Source of the DNA: Pseudomonas quercus
Lineage (GTDB): Bacteria; Pseudomonadota; Gammaproteobacteria; Pseudomonadales; Pseudomonadaceae
Assembly (NCBI RefSeq): GCF_012033695.1
Contig: NZ_JAAVJI010000009.1
Span: 124,001 to 188,000, forward strand
Reading direction: 5' to 3'
Length of the DNA stretch: 64,000 nt
The position numbers and the translations under genes are program-made. Every line of letters begins with the position of its first letter. Within the stretch, counting starts at the first letter, position 1. This document shows, in pieces, positions 45,904 to 54,604 of this stretch. The notes below the pieces were generated by a model. That model saw only the letters and a list, made by a program, of their open reading frames with translations, had not been told where the DNA came from and made no database searches.

Positions 45904-46821
45904 TTGGACCACGTTAACGCTTCACCTGTTGTGGTGGCTGGTGCCACAGGCGATCTGGGCCGCCGCCTGGTGCGGGCGCTTATGGAACACGGCGCTCGGG
46001 TGACCGCCCTGGTTCGGCCAGGCACCACCCCAGCACGGCTGGCCGGCCTTGAAGCCCCTGGTTGCACCATCGCTACGGTGTCGCTGGATGACACCCGCAG
46101 GCTAGAAACTATTCTCGCTGGCGCGGGCTGCGTGGTGTCCGCCTTGAACGGGCTGGAACCCGTCATCATCGAGCAGCAGGGGAGGCTACTGGAGGCCGCC
46201 CTAGCAGCGGGCGTGCCCAGGTTCATTCCCTCCGATTACTGCCTCGACTACACCCGCACCCGGCCTGGCGATAACCGCAACATGGACCTGCGCCGACAGT
46301 TCGCCAGCCGGCTCGATGCCACCACCCTAAAGGCCACTTCCATCCTCAACGGCGGGTTCCTGGAGCTGCTGGAAGGGGATGCGCCCCTCGTGCTGCCAGG
46401 GCGCCGTGTGCTGTGTTTCGGCGACCCGCACCAGCCGCTGAACTTCACCGCCAAGAACGATGTGGCGGCGTTTACTGCGGCAGCAGCACTGGACCCGCAA
46501 GCCCCGCGCACCCTGCGCATTGCCGGCAACAGCCTGTCCCCTGTGCAGATTGCCGACACCCTGACCGAGCTGACAGGCAAGCCCTACCGCACAGTGCGCC
46601 CTGGATCTATCGGCGTGCTGTCGGCGCTTATCGGTGTGACGCGCGCGCTGACGCCAGCCACCGACAACCCTTTCCCTGCCTGGCAGGGCATGCAGTACCT
46701 GCGAGACATGATGAGTGGCCGCGGCACGCTGCTCACAGTGGATAACGACCGCTATGGCCACCGTGAATGGGCCTCTGCCCGTGACACATTGGCCCGTACC
46801 TATGCGCCAGGAGCACAGTGA
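45904..46821 (+). CDS. NmrA/isoflavone-reductase-like NAD(P)-binding protein
   Basis: 305 residues. The TTG start at 45904 has AAGAGGA seven bases upstream, so it was chosen over later codons. The cofactor loop is VVAGATGDLGRRLVRAL near the start, then PSDYCLDYT in the middle. It is a Rossmann-fold atypical SDR of the NmrA-like or isoflavone reductase type. The stop overlaps the ATG of the epoxide hydrolase gene, so the two act together. Substrate unknown. Confidence 0.85.
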   Translation: MDHVNASPVVVAGATGDLGRRLVRALMEHGARVTALVRPGTTPARLAGLEAPGCTIATVSLDDTRRLETILAGAGCVVSALNGLEPVIIEQQGRLLEAALAAGVPRFIPSDYCLDYTRTRPGDNRNMDLRRQFASRLDATTLKATSILNGGFLELLEGDAPLVLPGRRVLCFGDPHQPLNFTAKNDVAAFTAAAALDPQAPRTLRIAGNSLSPVQIADTLTELTGKPYRTVRPGSIGVLSALIGVTRALTPATDNPFPAWQGMQYLRDMMSGRGTLLTVDNDRYGHREWASARDTLARTYAPGAQ

Positions 46822-47975
46822 TGACCCACCTTATCGAACCCTTTCCCCTGCATATTCCTCAAGCACACCTGGATGACCTGGCCGAGCGCCTGGCCCAAGT
46901 GCGCTGGCCAGCACCGGAGACCGTGTCCGACAATAGCCAGGGGCCACGGCTCCACCGTATCCAGGCGCTGGCCGAGCGCTGGCGCAGCGGCTATGACTGG
47001 CGAACAACCGAGGTCCAGCTCAACCATTGGAACAGCAGCCGTACCGAAATCGATGGCCTGGGCATTCACTTTCTGCACATACGCTCGCCCCATGCTGACG
47101 CCTTGCCACTGCTGCTGACCCATGGGTGGCCAGGCTCCATTCTTGAATTCAGGGCCATGGTCGGGCCGCTCACGGACCCAATGGCCCATGGTGGCCAGGC
47201 CAGCGATGCGTTTCACTTGGTAATTCCGGCGTTGCCGGGGTTTGGTTTCAGTGACAAGCCACGTACACCGGGTTGGGGTGTCGGTAGAACGGCTGCCGCC
47301 TGGGTACAGTTAATGGACCGCCTGGGGTATGGCGAGCGCTGGGCGGCCCAAGGTGGGGACTGGGGCGCCGCCGTCACCACGGCCATTGGGCACCTGAGCC
47401 CGCCGGGCCTGGTTGGCATTCACTTGAACATGGTGATGTACCGCCCCACGGCAGAAGAAATCGCACAGGCCACACCAGAAGAGGCGCGTATGCTCGCCGA
47501 TGCCCAGCGCTACGAGCGTGAGCTCAGCGGCTATATGAAAGTGCAAAGCACCCGGCCGCAGTCTATTGGTTTTGCCCTCTCAGACTCTCCCATTGGCCTG
47601 GCGGCCTGGGTGTACGCGTTATTCCAGGATGCCTCCGACAGCCAAGGCGAGCCTGAACATGTCATTGACCTTGATGCCTTGATCGACGACATCATGCTGT
47701 ACTGGCTGCCCAATGCGGGCCCTAGCTCGGTTCGCTTCTATTGGGAGGCCATGGGCGAAATGCAACAGCAGGGCCCCGGCCCGGCGCTGGCCTTACCTGT
47801 GGGTATCAGCATGTTCCCCGGTGAGCTGCTTCGCCTGTCACGGCGCTGGGCGCAGGCGCGTTTCGACAACCTTCAATTCTTTGCCGAAGCCGAACACGGC
47901 GGGCATTTTGCCGCAATGGAAAACCCCCTGGTGTTGACCGAGCACGTACGTGAAACCTTCCGCAACGTGCGTTGA
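46821..47975 (+). CDS. Epoxide hydrolase (alpha/beta hydrolase, EHN domain)
   Basis: 384 residues from the ATG at 46821. An N-terminal EHN region (about 5-110) has the typical W-R, Y-DW-R pattern. The alpha/beta core has HGWPG, the nucleophile aspartate in QGGDWGAA and the closing histidine in EHGGHFAAMENP. It should open epoxides to diols. It is co-translated with the NmrA-like gene and probably controlled by the divergent TetR regulator. Confidence 0.9.
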   Translation: MTHLIEPFPLHIPQAHLDDLAERLAQVRWPAPETVSDNSQGPRLHRIQALAERWRSGYDWRTTEVQLNHWNSSRTEIDGLGIHFLHIRSPHADALPLLLTHGWPGSILEFRAMVGPLTDPMAHGGQASDAFHLVIPALPGFGFSDKPRTPGWGVGRTAAAWVQLMDRLGYGERWAAQGGDWGAAVTTAIGHLSPPGLVGIHLNMVMYRPTAEEIAQATPEEARMLADAQRYERELSGYMKVQSTRPQSIGFALSDSPIGLAAWVYALFQDASDSQGEPEHVIDLDALIDDIMLYWLPNAGPSSVRFYWEAMGEMQQQGPGPALALPVGISMFPGELLRLSRRWAQARFDNLQFFAEAEHGGHFAAMENPLVLTEHVRETFRNVR

Positions 47976-48206
47976 TAGTGCTCTGTTAGGGGACACGCTG
48001 GGGCCTGTTGTGATTGATCGGTGTGGCCATTCCGGGCCGCACCCTCACGGCAGGGCCCAATCCCTTATGCAAACGCCCATTTTTCTTGCCTGTAACCCAC
48101 CCAACTACTACCCTTTCCAGCTTCACCCGGCCAGCCGCTCGCCTTGTCCGCCCTCCACGAGCGCCTCATGCCCGCCGCTGTTCAACCCGTGACCTGAAGC
48201 CCCTCA

Positions 48207-49298
48207 ATGACTGCCTCGTTGCCCTTGCTGTTGCGCCGTTTGCTACGCCCCTTGCTTGACCCCTATCGCCGCTTCCGCCACGCCCGCTTGATCCACGCAC
48301 TGCGCGTGTCCGTAGGGCTGATAGCGACCATTCTGCTGACCACCGGCATTCATTTGCCACACGGGGAGTGGGCGTCGGTGACCATGCTGATCGTGATCGG
48401 CGGGCTCCAGCACCATGGCAACATTCGCCGCAAGGCCACCGAACGCGCTTATGGCACGCTGATTGGCGCGGTCATCGGGCTGGCGATCGTCGCCCAGCAA
48501 AGCTACCTGGGCTGGTCCCTGCTCACTTACGTGCTGATGTCCACGGCCTGTGGCTTTTTCGCGTACCACGCGATCGGCAAAGGGGGCTATACCGCGTTGC
48601 TGTCGGCCATCACCGTGTTCATCGTGGCCGGCCACGGTGACAACCCCATGTCTGATGGCCTGTGGCGCACGGTAGATATCCTGATCGGCAACGTGCTGGC
48701 CTTGGCGTTTTCTTTCGCCTTGCCGCTGTATGCGGTGTATTCCTGGCGTTACAACCTGGCCAGCACGCTGCGCGAGTGTGCCGCGGTGCACGGGCGGATC
48801 GTTGCCGGCGATGCAGTGACCAGCGATGCGCACCTCAAACGCATGCGTACGCTCAGCGCGTCCTTGGTGCAACTGCGCGGCCTGATGGCCTCGGTGTCCA
48901 AGGAAGTGCATATTTCCCAGACCGAACTGGACGCCCTGCAACGCAACCTGCGCCTGTGTATTTCCTTCCTTGAGATTCTGGCCGATACCCGCCCCCCTGC
49001 CGATGACGAAGCCGCCATGGCCGCCTTACGTAGCTCCCTGGCCGCCGAGCACCGTTTTATCCGGCGGCAGTTGGTGGGCATGGCCCGCGCCCTGCGGGAC
49101 GGCAACAGCGAGCGGCTGCTGCGTGGCACGGACCGCCCCGCTGGCCAGCCGACCGAGGCGTTGCCCTACCCTGCGCTGGATGGCTACCGTGCGATGACAC
49201 AGCAGTTGGCCGCAAACGTAGATGACATGCGCCAACGCCTGGCCAAGACGGCACCCCGCTGGAATTTTGCACATTCGGTTCAAGTTGCGCCTGATTGA
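48207..49298 (+). CDS. FUSC-family inner membrane protein (aromatic acid exporter type)
   Basis: 363 residues. Five or six membrane helices fill the first 180 residues (LRVSVGLIATILLTTG, ASVTMLIVIGGLQ, YLGWSLLTYVLM, ALLSAITVFIVAG, IGNVLALAFSFALPLY). RKATERAYGTLIGA is the FUSC-like signature after the first pair. The soluble helical C-terminal half lies in the cytoplasm. Members export aromatic carboxylates or similar compounds. A 231-base gap to the gene before it shows nothing else. Confidence 0.83.
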   Translation: MTASLPLLLRRLLRPLLDPYRRFRHARLIHALRVSVGLIATILLTTGIHLPHGEWASVTMLIVIGGLQHHGNIRRKATERAYGTLIGAVIGLAIVAQQSYLGWSLLTYVLMSTACGFFAYHAIGKGGYTALLSAITVFIVAGHGDNPMSDGLWRTVDILIGNVLALAFSFALPLYAVYSWRYNLASTLRECAAVHGRIVAGDAVTSDAHLKRMRTLSASLVQLRGLMASVSKEVHISQTELDALQRNLRLCISFLEILADTRPPADDEAAMAALRSSLAAEHRFIRRQLVGMARALRDGNSERLLRGTDRPAGQPTEALPYPALDGYRAMTQQLAANVDDMRQRLAKTAPRWNFAHSVQVAPD

Positions 49299-49362
49299 AA
49301 ACGCAGTGCAGATGCACCCGAATACGTCGCCTGCGGTGTGCAATTCGCTGGCCTGAGCGTAA

Positions 49363-49938
49363 CTAAGCGTTTGGTAAACCAAGCTGTTCCACGATCTCAC
49401 TGGCCGCTAGCACGGTGGCGTATTCACCGTTCAGTATGGCCAGCGTCAGGTCATACACGGTTTCAGCGCTCCAGGCCTTTCCTTGGGCGCCCGTGACGGG
49501 TACTGCGGTGGTGGCATCGGCAGGCAGAAGAATGTCGTACCCAAGGGCCTTCCCAGCCCGAACGGTGGCGTCCATGCTGTTGTGAATCACCACCCCGGTG
49601 AGCACGAAACGCCTGGCACCCACTGCTTTTAACGCCGCGTCCAGCTCAGTGCCGATAAACGCGCAATTTTGCTGTTTGGTGATAACCGCCTCGCCCTCAA
49701 CAGGTGCTACCTGCGCCTTGATACCGTTCCAGGGGCCGTGCACGTAGTAGCTTGATGTCACCGTCGGCTCGTCATGCTTCACATGCAGCACTGGCCAGCC
49801 ACTGGCTCGCCAGAGGCCCAGCAGCCGCTGGATGACAGCCAGGTACCCAGGGTTGTTCTTGCCGTCCCAGTTGGGGCGGTCAATGGCCTCTTGAACATCA
49901 AGGACAATCAGCGGAACGGGCGCGCAGTGGGGTGTCAT
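49363..49938 (-). CDS. Isochorismatase-like hydrolase with Ser in place of the catalytic Cys
   Basis: 191 residues from the ATG at 49938. The isochorismatase-like fold has the catalytic Asp (PLIVLDVQEA) and Lys (VITKQQNCAF). The loop that normally holds cysteine (G-x-x-T-x-x-C-V) reads GVVIHNSMDATVR, giving serine. A Ser-bearing subgroup exists in this superfamily. It is probably the last gene of the NO-responsive operon, 47 bases after the nitronate monooxygenase gene. Substrate unknown. Confidence 0.8.
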   Translation of the reverse strand: MTPHCAPVPLIVLDVQEAIDRPNWDGKNNPGYLAVIQRLLGLWRASGWPVLHVKHDEPTVTSSYYVHGPWNGIKAQVAPVEGEAVITKQQNCAFIGTELDAALKAVGARRFVLTGVVIHNSMDATVRAGKALGYDILLPADATTAVPVTGAQGKAWSAETVYDLTLAILNGEYATVLAASEIVEQLGLPNA

Positions 49939-49985
49939 AGGGGTTATCCTGGTTTCCAATACCGCGAACGTACTACACGCAGCAC

Positions 49986-51053
49986 CTATTTCGCAGCCGC
50001 CATTTCCTGGACCAGTATCTGCACCAACGCTGCCGCCGGCAGTGCCCTGGCTAACGGCGCGCCCTGCCCGGCCCACTGCGCTGCAAAGTCCTGGTTACCC
50101 TTGGCACTGGCCGCTGCGTGCAACGCCTTGGCGGCGTCGTAGGCCAAGGGGTACTCGGCAGGTTCGGGTATGCCCGGTGCGTGGCCTTCCAGGTACAAGC
50201 GGTTGACGATACCCCGCGCCGCCCGCCCGGACAGGTAGCGGGTGACCCGTGTGGCGTAAGCCTGGTCGCTGCGGAGCGCCGCCCGGTGTGCCGGGGTGGC
50301 GCAGGACTCTGGGCATAGAATGAACGCTGTGCCCAACTGGGCGCCGGCGGCACCGAGCGCCATAGCTGCACGAATACCGGCACCGTCCATGATGCCGCCC
50401 GCTGCAATCACTGGAAGGTCGACCTGCGAGACCACTGTGCGCAGCAGTGCAAACAGCCCCAGTTGGTGATCCTGGCCTGGCCTGTCGTCGAACACACCGC
50501 GGTGGCCACCGGCCTCGTACCCTTGGGCCACAATGGCCTGAACACCGGCCTGCGCCAGTTGACAGGCTTCCTGCAGGGTGGTGGCGCACCCTAAGGTATA
50601 GATACCTGCAGCCTTCAGTTCATCAACCCACGCGTTAACCGGTACGCCAAAGTGAAAGCTGACCACGCTTGGGCGCTCCTCCAGCAGCATGTCCAGCATG
50701 GCCCGGTCGGCGAGGAAGCTGGTATAGATTTCCTGCAGGGCACATGGCGGTGTAGCGCCCAACTCAGCGAACAGGCCTCCGAGGTACTTCAACCAGGCTT
50801 CATTCCTGGCCCCATCAAGCACGGCGGGCCGATGGCAGAACACGTTGACATTGAAAGGCCGATTGGTGAGCGCGCGTGTCTGCCGAATGAGGTCACGCCC
50901 CTGCGCAGGGGTGCTGGCACCCAGGCCAATGGCGCCCAGGGCGCCGGCATTGGAGACTTCGGCCGCCAGCCTGGGTGTGGACACGCCTACCATGGGCGCC
51001 TGGAGGATGGGGCGTTGAATACCCAGCCGAGCAAAGGGTTCGTGAACGTCCAT
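49986..51053 (-). CDS. Nitronate monooxygenase (2-nitropropane dioxygenase family)
   Basis: 355 residues from the ATG at 51053, with AAGGAG nine bases upstream. TIM-barrel FMN protein: [20 protein letters not shown] at the start, [14 protein letters not shown] (phosphate and catalytic histidine), PVIAAGGI and the [10 protein letters not shown] end. It oxidises alkyl nitronates with oxygen. It lies 39 bases downstream of the flavohemoglobin gene on the same strand, so it is probably co-induced by NO. Confidence 0.9.
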   Translation of the reverse strand: MDVHEPFARLGIQRPILQAPMVGVSTPRLAAEVSNAGALGAIGLGASTPAQGRDLIRQTRALTNRPFNVNVFCHRPAVLDGARNEAWLKYLGGLFAELGATPPCALQEIYTSFLADRAMLDMLLEERPSVVSFHFGVPVNAWVDELKAAGIYTLGCATTLQEACQLAQAGVQAIVAQGYEAGGHRGVFDDRPGQDHQLGLFALLRTVVSQVDLPVIAAGGIMDGAGIRAAMALGAAGAQLGTAFILCPESCATPAHRAALRSDQAYATRVTRYLSGRAARGIVNRLYLEGHAPGIPEPAEYPLAYDAAKALHAAASAKGNQDFAAQWAGQGAPLARALPAAALVQILVQEMAAAK

Positions 51054-51092
51054 CAATTGGCACTCCTTTACAGTGCTATCAAACAATGTCAG

Positions 51093-52280
51093 TTACGCCA
51101 GCGCTTCGGCCGGGCCGAAAAACTCGTAGTGGATTTGCGCCGCTGGCACCCCAAGCCCTTGAAGGGTTCGCTTCATGAACGCCATGAAGGGCGTAGGCCC
51201 CAGGACGTAGGCGTCCAGGTCCCGATTGCAGGGCAGCCAGGCCTGAAGGTGCTCGGCGCTAGGGTAACCCACCGCATCAGGTGCCTGTTCGGGCATATGG
51301 CAGGCCTGGGCATGGACCACGTGACTGCTGAACTGTGGGTAGGCCGCACGCCAGGCTTGCAGTACGCCTTGGAACCCTTGTACCTGTGCATTGCGGGCGT
51401 AGTGAATGAACACCACCGGGCGGCCGCCGTGCTCAAGGGCCGCCTGGGCCATGGCCAGCGTGGGGGTAATGCCAACCCCGCCACTGATCAGCACCAAAGG
51501 TTTAGGGCTGTGAGTGAGGGTGAAGTGGCCCGAGGGCGGAAACAGGTCTACCTGGGTGCCCTCCACCACACAGTCGTGCAGGTAGTTGGACGCTACGCCG
51601 CCAGGTTCGCGCTTTACGCTGATGCGGTAGGTGGTGCCGTCGGCAGCCGCGCTCAATGAATAATTACGCCGTATCTCCTGGCCGTTAACCATCAGCCGAA
51701 GCCCGATGTACTGCCCTGGAAGATGGCGGATCACAGGCTTCCCGTCGGTCGGTGCCAGGTAGAACGAGGTAATCTCGCGGCTTTCCACGACCCGGCGCAG
51801 CACGGTGAACACCCTGGCCCCTTGCCACCCGCCTGGGGCCATGGCGATTGCCTCATAACGGCTGGCCTCAGCAGCCATCAGCAGGTCTGCCAATTGCTGA
51901 TAAGCCGCTGCCCAGGCGTCGATTACCGCTTGAGTGGCCACCTCAGGCCCCAGCACCTCCCCCATGGCTTGAAGCAGGCAGCGCCCAACGATCGGGTAAT
52001 GCTCCGGCAGAATCTGCAGGGCCACGTGCTTGTTGACGATTTGCGCCGCCAGCGGCCCGAGGTTTTCCAAGTGATCGATATGGCGGGCATACCTTAATAT
52101 AGCATTGGCCAGCGCCCGTGGCTGGGCGCCATTGGCCTGGTGCGCCTGGTTGAACAAGGGCCTTACTTCAGGGTGGCCGTCCAGCATCAGCCGGTAGAAT
52201 TGCGTGGTCAGTGCCTCGCCCCCCGCTTCCAATAACGGAACGGTGGCTTTGACGATGTGGCGTTGGACGTCGGTCAACAT
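51093..52280 (-). CDS. hmp: Flavohemoglobin, nitric oxide dioxygenase
   Basis: 395 residues. The globin domain (about 1-140) has the proximal-histidine region NKHVALQI and the B-helix tyrosine (TTQFYRLML). The FAD domain has RNYSLS and the NAD domain has GGVGITP, with the C-terminal EFFGP. It converts NO and oxygen to nitrate. A sigma-54 promoter lies at 52314-52329, and NorR-like sites lie beyond it before the divergent norR gene. In Pseudomonas the same protein is also called Fhp. Confidence 0.95.
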   Translation of the reverse strand: MLTDVQRHIVKATVPLLEAGGEALTTQFYRLMLDGHPEVRPLFNQAHQANGAQPRALANAILRYARHIDHLENLGPLAAQIVNKHVALQILPEHYPIVGRCLLQAMGEVLGPEVATQAVIDAWAAAYQQLADLLMAAEASRYEAIAMAPGGWQGARVFTVLRRVVESREITSFYLAPTDGKPVIRHLPGQYIGLRLMVNGQEIRRNYSLSAAADGTTYRISVKREPGGVASNYLHDCVVEGTQVDLFPPSGHFTLTHSPKPLVLISGGVGITPTLAMAQAALEHGGRPVVFIHYARNAQVQGFQGVLQAWRAAYPQFSSHVVHAQACHMPEQAPDAVGYPSAEHLQAWLPCNRDLDAYVLGPTPFMAFMKRTLQGLGVPAAQIHYEFFGPAEALA

Positions 52281-52313
52281 GGGGTAGCTCCGATAAATGA
52301 CTACATTGGCATG

Positions 52314-52329
52314 AGCAAGGGGTATGCCA
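52314..52329 (-). promoter_or_regulatory. Sigma-54 promoter of the flavohemoglobin operon
   Basis: Minus strand TGGCAT-N4-CTTGCT: the -24 GG and -12 GC are ten bases apart, as the sigma-54 promoter requires. The element is 34 bases upstream of the hmp start and is downstream, in the hmp direction, of the NorR-like sites. Confidence 0.85.
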
Positions 52330-52370
52330 GCACCCGAGCCCTTGAAACACGGCCTCTAACCCCGTAAAAA

Positions 52371-52396
52371 GTCTTTTTAACCCAGGTCAAAAAGAC
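52371..52396. promoter_or_regulatory. Two NorR-type enhancer sites
   Basis: GT-N7-AC occurs at 52371-52381 (GTCTTTTTAAC) and at 52386-52396 (GTCAAAAAGAC), 15 bases apart, in the hmp-norR gap. This matches the published NorR core GT-N7-AC. A third site usual in some species was not found. Confidence 0.7.
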
Positions 52397-52403
52397 TTCA
52401 TCT

Positions 52404-53984
52404 ATGCCACATCAGGTCCTATCGACTCAGCAGGTCAATGCTTTTCATGCCTTATTGCCTTTGCTCAGTGACCTCAGTGCAGACGTAGCGCCAGGCACCC
52501 GTTACCGTCGCGTGCTGGATGCCCTGCGCGAGCTGGTGCCCTCAGACGCTGTCGCTTTGCTGCGGCTGGACGGCGATGTACTGGTGCCAGTCGCGGCGTA
52601 TGGGTTGGCCGAGGATGCCATGGCCCGGCGCTACCCGGTGCATCACCATCCCCGGTTGCAAGCGATCGTGGACAACCCGGGGGCGGTACTGTTCGAAGCA
52701 GGCTGCGAACTGCCAGACCCTTACGACGGGCTGATCGGCTCAAGCCCGCTGCCCGTCCACGACTGTATGGGGTGCGCCCTCAGGATCAACGACCAGGTGT
52801 GGGGGGCTTTGACCCTGGATGCCTTGAAGGTGGGCCAGTTTTCCGAGGTGGACTTGCAAGTAGTAGACACTTTCGCCACCTTTGCCGCCGCTACCGTGGT
52901 GGCGGCCTCCCAGTTCGAAGCCCTTGCGCAAAAGGTAGAAGGTGAGCGCCAGCGCGCAGAGGCATACCGCCTGGCCGCCCACCGCCCTGCCCCGGCGATG
53001 ATTGGCAACAGCCCGAGCTTCACGCAGTTGCTGACCGAAATCGACCTCGTGGCGCCCAGCGACCTCACCGTGTTGATCACCGGAGAGACCGGTGTGGGAA
53101 AAGAACTCGTGGCGCGTCGGTTGCATGAGCAATCCACGCGCGCCGACCGGCCTATGGTAAGCGTCAACTGTGCAGCCCTGCCCGAGCACCTGGTGGAAAG
53201 CGAACTGTTCGGGCACGTGAAGGGCGCGTTCTCGGGCGCCATCGAACACCGCCTGGGCAAGTTCGAGATGGCCAACGGTGGCACCTTGTTCCTGGACGAA
53301 GTGGGTGAACTGCCCCTGGCGGTGCAAGCCAAGCTGTTGAGGGTGTTGCAGGATGGTCAACTGCAACGGGTAGGCTCGGACAAACCTCACCGGGTGGATA
53401 TTCGGCTGGTAGCCGCCACCAACAGGCTGCTAGCCGATGAAGTCCGTGAAGGGCGTTTCCGTGCAGATGTGTACCACCGGCTAAGCGCTTATCCGCTTCG
53501 GGTGCCTTCGTTGCGAGAGCGCCAGGGCGATATTCTGTTGCTGGCCGGGGCGTTTGCTGAGGAAAACCGTTGGCGCATGGGGTTACCGGCCCTTCGCCTG
53601 GCCCCTGAAGTTCGGGGTGCCCTGCTTCATTACACGTGGCCGGGTAATGTTCGGGAGCTGGAATACCTGATTGCTCGAGCGGTACTGAAAGCCAAAAGGC
53701 GCATGACTCAAGTAGGCCGAAAGGGCGTTCTATCGCTGCTGTTGGAGGACATGGACTTGCCTGCTCCACAGCCTGCCATGCAAACACCGAACGCAGTGGA
53801 TAGCAGACAGAGGGCGCCTGCCCACCTGGATTTCAGCGCAGCCGTGGAGGCCTACAAAAGGCAATTACTAGAAGAGGCTTTAGCGCAGCACGCGGGCAAT
53901 GTGTCTGCGGCTGCACGAAGCCTGGGGCTAGACCGTGCCAACCTGGCGCGGCTGGCCGCCCGCCTGGGCGTTGAGAAGGGTTAA
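52404..53984 (+). CDS. norR: NO-responsive sigma-54 activator NorR/FhpR
   Basis: 526 residues. The GAF domain (about 20-170) contains PVHDCMGCALRI, the region of the NO-binding iron in NorR. The AAA+ domain has Walker A GETGVGKE, Walker B GGTLFLDEVGEL and the sigma-54 contact loop as GAFSGA (usual GAFTGA). The C-terminal Fis helix-turn-helix reads NVSAAARSLGLDRANLARL. It is divergent from hmp. NO binding should release the AAA+ domain to activate hmp transcription. Confidence 0.94.
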   Translation: MPHQVLSTQQVNAFHALLPLLSDLSADVAPGTRYRRVLDALRELVPSDAVALLRLDGDVLVPVAAYGLAEDAMARRYPVHHHPRLQAIVDNPGAVLFEAGCELPDPYDGLIGSSPLPVHDCMGCALRINDQVWGALTLDALKVGQFSEVDLQVVDTFATFAAATVVAASQFEALAQKVEGERQRAEAYRLAAHRPAPAMIGNSPSFTQLLTEIDLVAPSDLTVLITGETGVGKELVARRLHEQSTRADRPMVSVNCAALPEHLVESELFGHVKGAFSGAIEHRLGKFEMANGGTLFLDEVGELPLAVQAKLLRVLQDGQLQRVGSDKPHRVDIRLVAATNRLLADEVREGRFRADVYHRLSAYPLRVPSLRERQGDILLLAGAFAEENRWRMGLPALRLAPEVRGALLHYTWPGNVRELEYLIARAVLKAKRRMTQVGRKGVLSLLLEDMDLPAPQPAMQTPNAVDSRQRAPAHLDFSAAVEAYKRQLLEEALAQHAGNVSAAARSLGLDRANLARLAARLGVEKG

Positions 53985-54454
53985 TCGCGATAACCGCGAG
54001 TGGCGAAATACACAATGGCTGCGCCCGCTGCCACTACCAGGGCGTCTTCGACCAGGCCGCTGCGGGTCTGGCCCACCTGTGCGATGGCCTTTTTGCGGGC
54101 AGCCAGGGAAAGGTAAGCCAAGGGAACCGCCGTGGCCACGGCAGCCACTGCACCTGCGTTTTCCTTGCCCTGCGGAGCTAGGGCAACACCCGCGATCCCG
54201 GCACTGGCCAGCCGCGCCGAAAGCCCCAAGAACACGGTCCGGTCCGGGGCGGACTTCATCTTGTCGCCCAATAGCTCGCCGATGCCCATGGCCAGCGCAC
54301 CATACTTGAACAAGGGGCGGTCCAGCAGCAGCAGGCGGCCTGGGGTAACGTACCCCGCCAGCCGTGTGGCAGCGATGGCTGCCATGGGCGTCATGGACCG
54401 GCAACTGGCCACGGCGCCAATCAATACTGAAGAGAGCAGGCTACGGAGGGGCAT
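53981..54454 (-). CDS. DUF4126-like membrane protein
   Basis: 157 residues, mostly hydrophobic, with about four membrane helices (VLIGAVASCRSM, ARLASAGIAGVALA, AGAVAAVATAVPLAYL, VEDALVVAAGAAIVYF). The R-S-M-T-P-M-A motif near residue 19 is typical of the DUF4126 group of small membrane proteins. Function is unknown. Its end overlaps norR by four bases, convergently. Confidence 0.75.
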   Translation of the reverse strand: MPLRSLLSSVLIGAVASCRSMTPMAAIAATRLAGYVTPGRLLLLDRPLFKYGALAMGIGELLGDKMKSAPDRTVFLGLSARLASAGIAGVALAPQGKENAGAVAAVATAVPLAYLSLAARKKAIAQVGQTRSGLVEDALVVAAGAAIVYFATRGYRD

Positions 54455-54604
54455 TGGATTCAGTCCTTGTGCGCGGTGTGGGTATTGATAGGACTGGCTT
54501 GAAAACGTAGGGGTTCAGTGAATGCACTGCTCTACATGCCACCGGCTTTCCCCCTGGCGGCCCATCCTCAGTTACCCCACATGTGCGACCCTGCCGATTA
54601 CGCC

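Noticed and set aside
54123..54151. Plus-strand GGAACC-N16-CCACTGC, close to a hrp box
   Set aside because: The last consensus base is C instead of A, it lies inside the DUF4126 gene, and no plus-strand gene follows before the convergent hrp locus.
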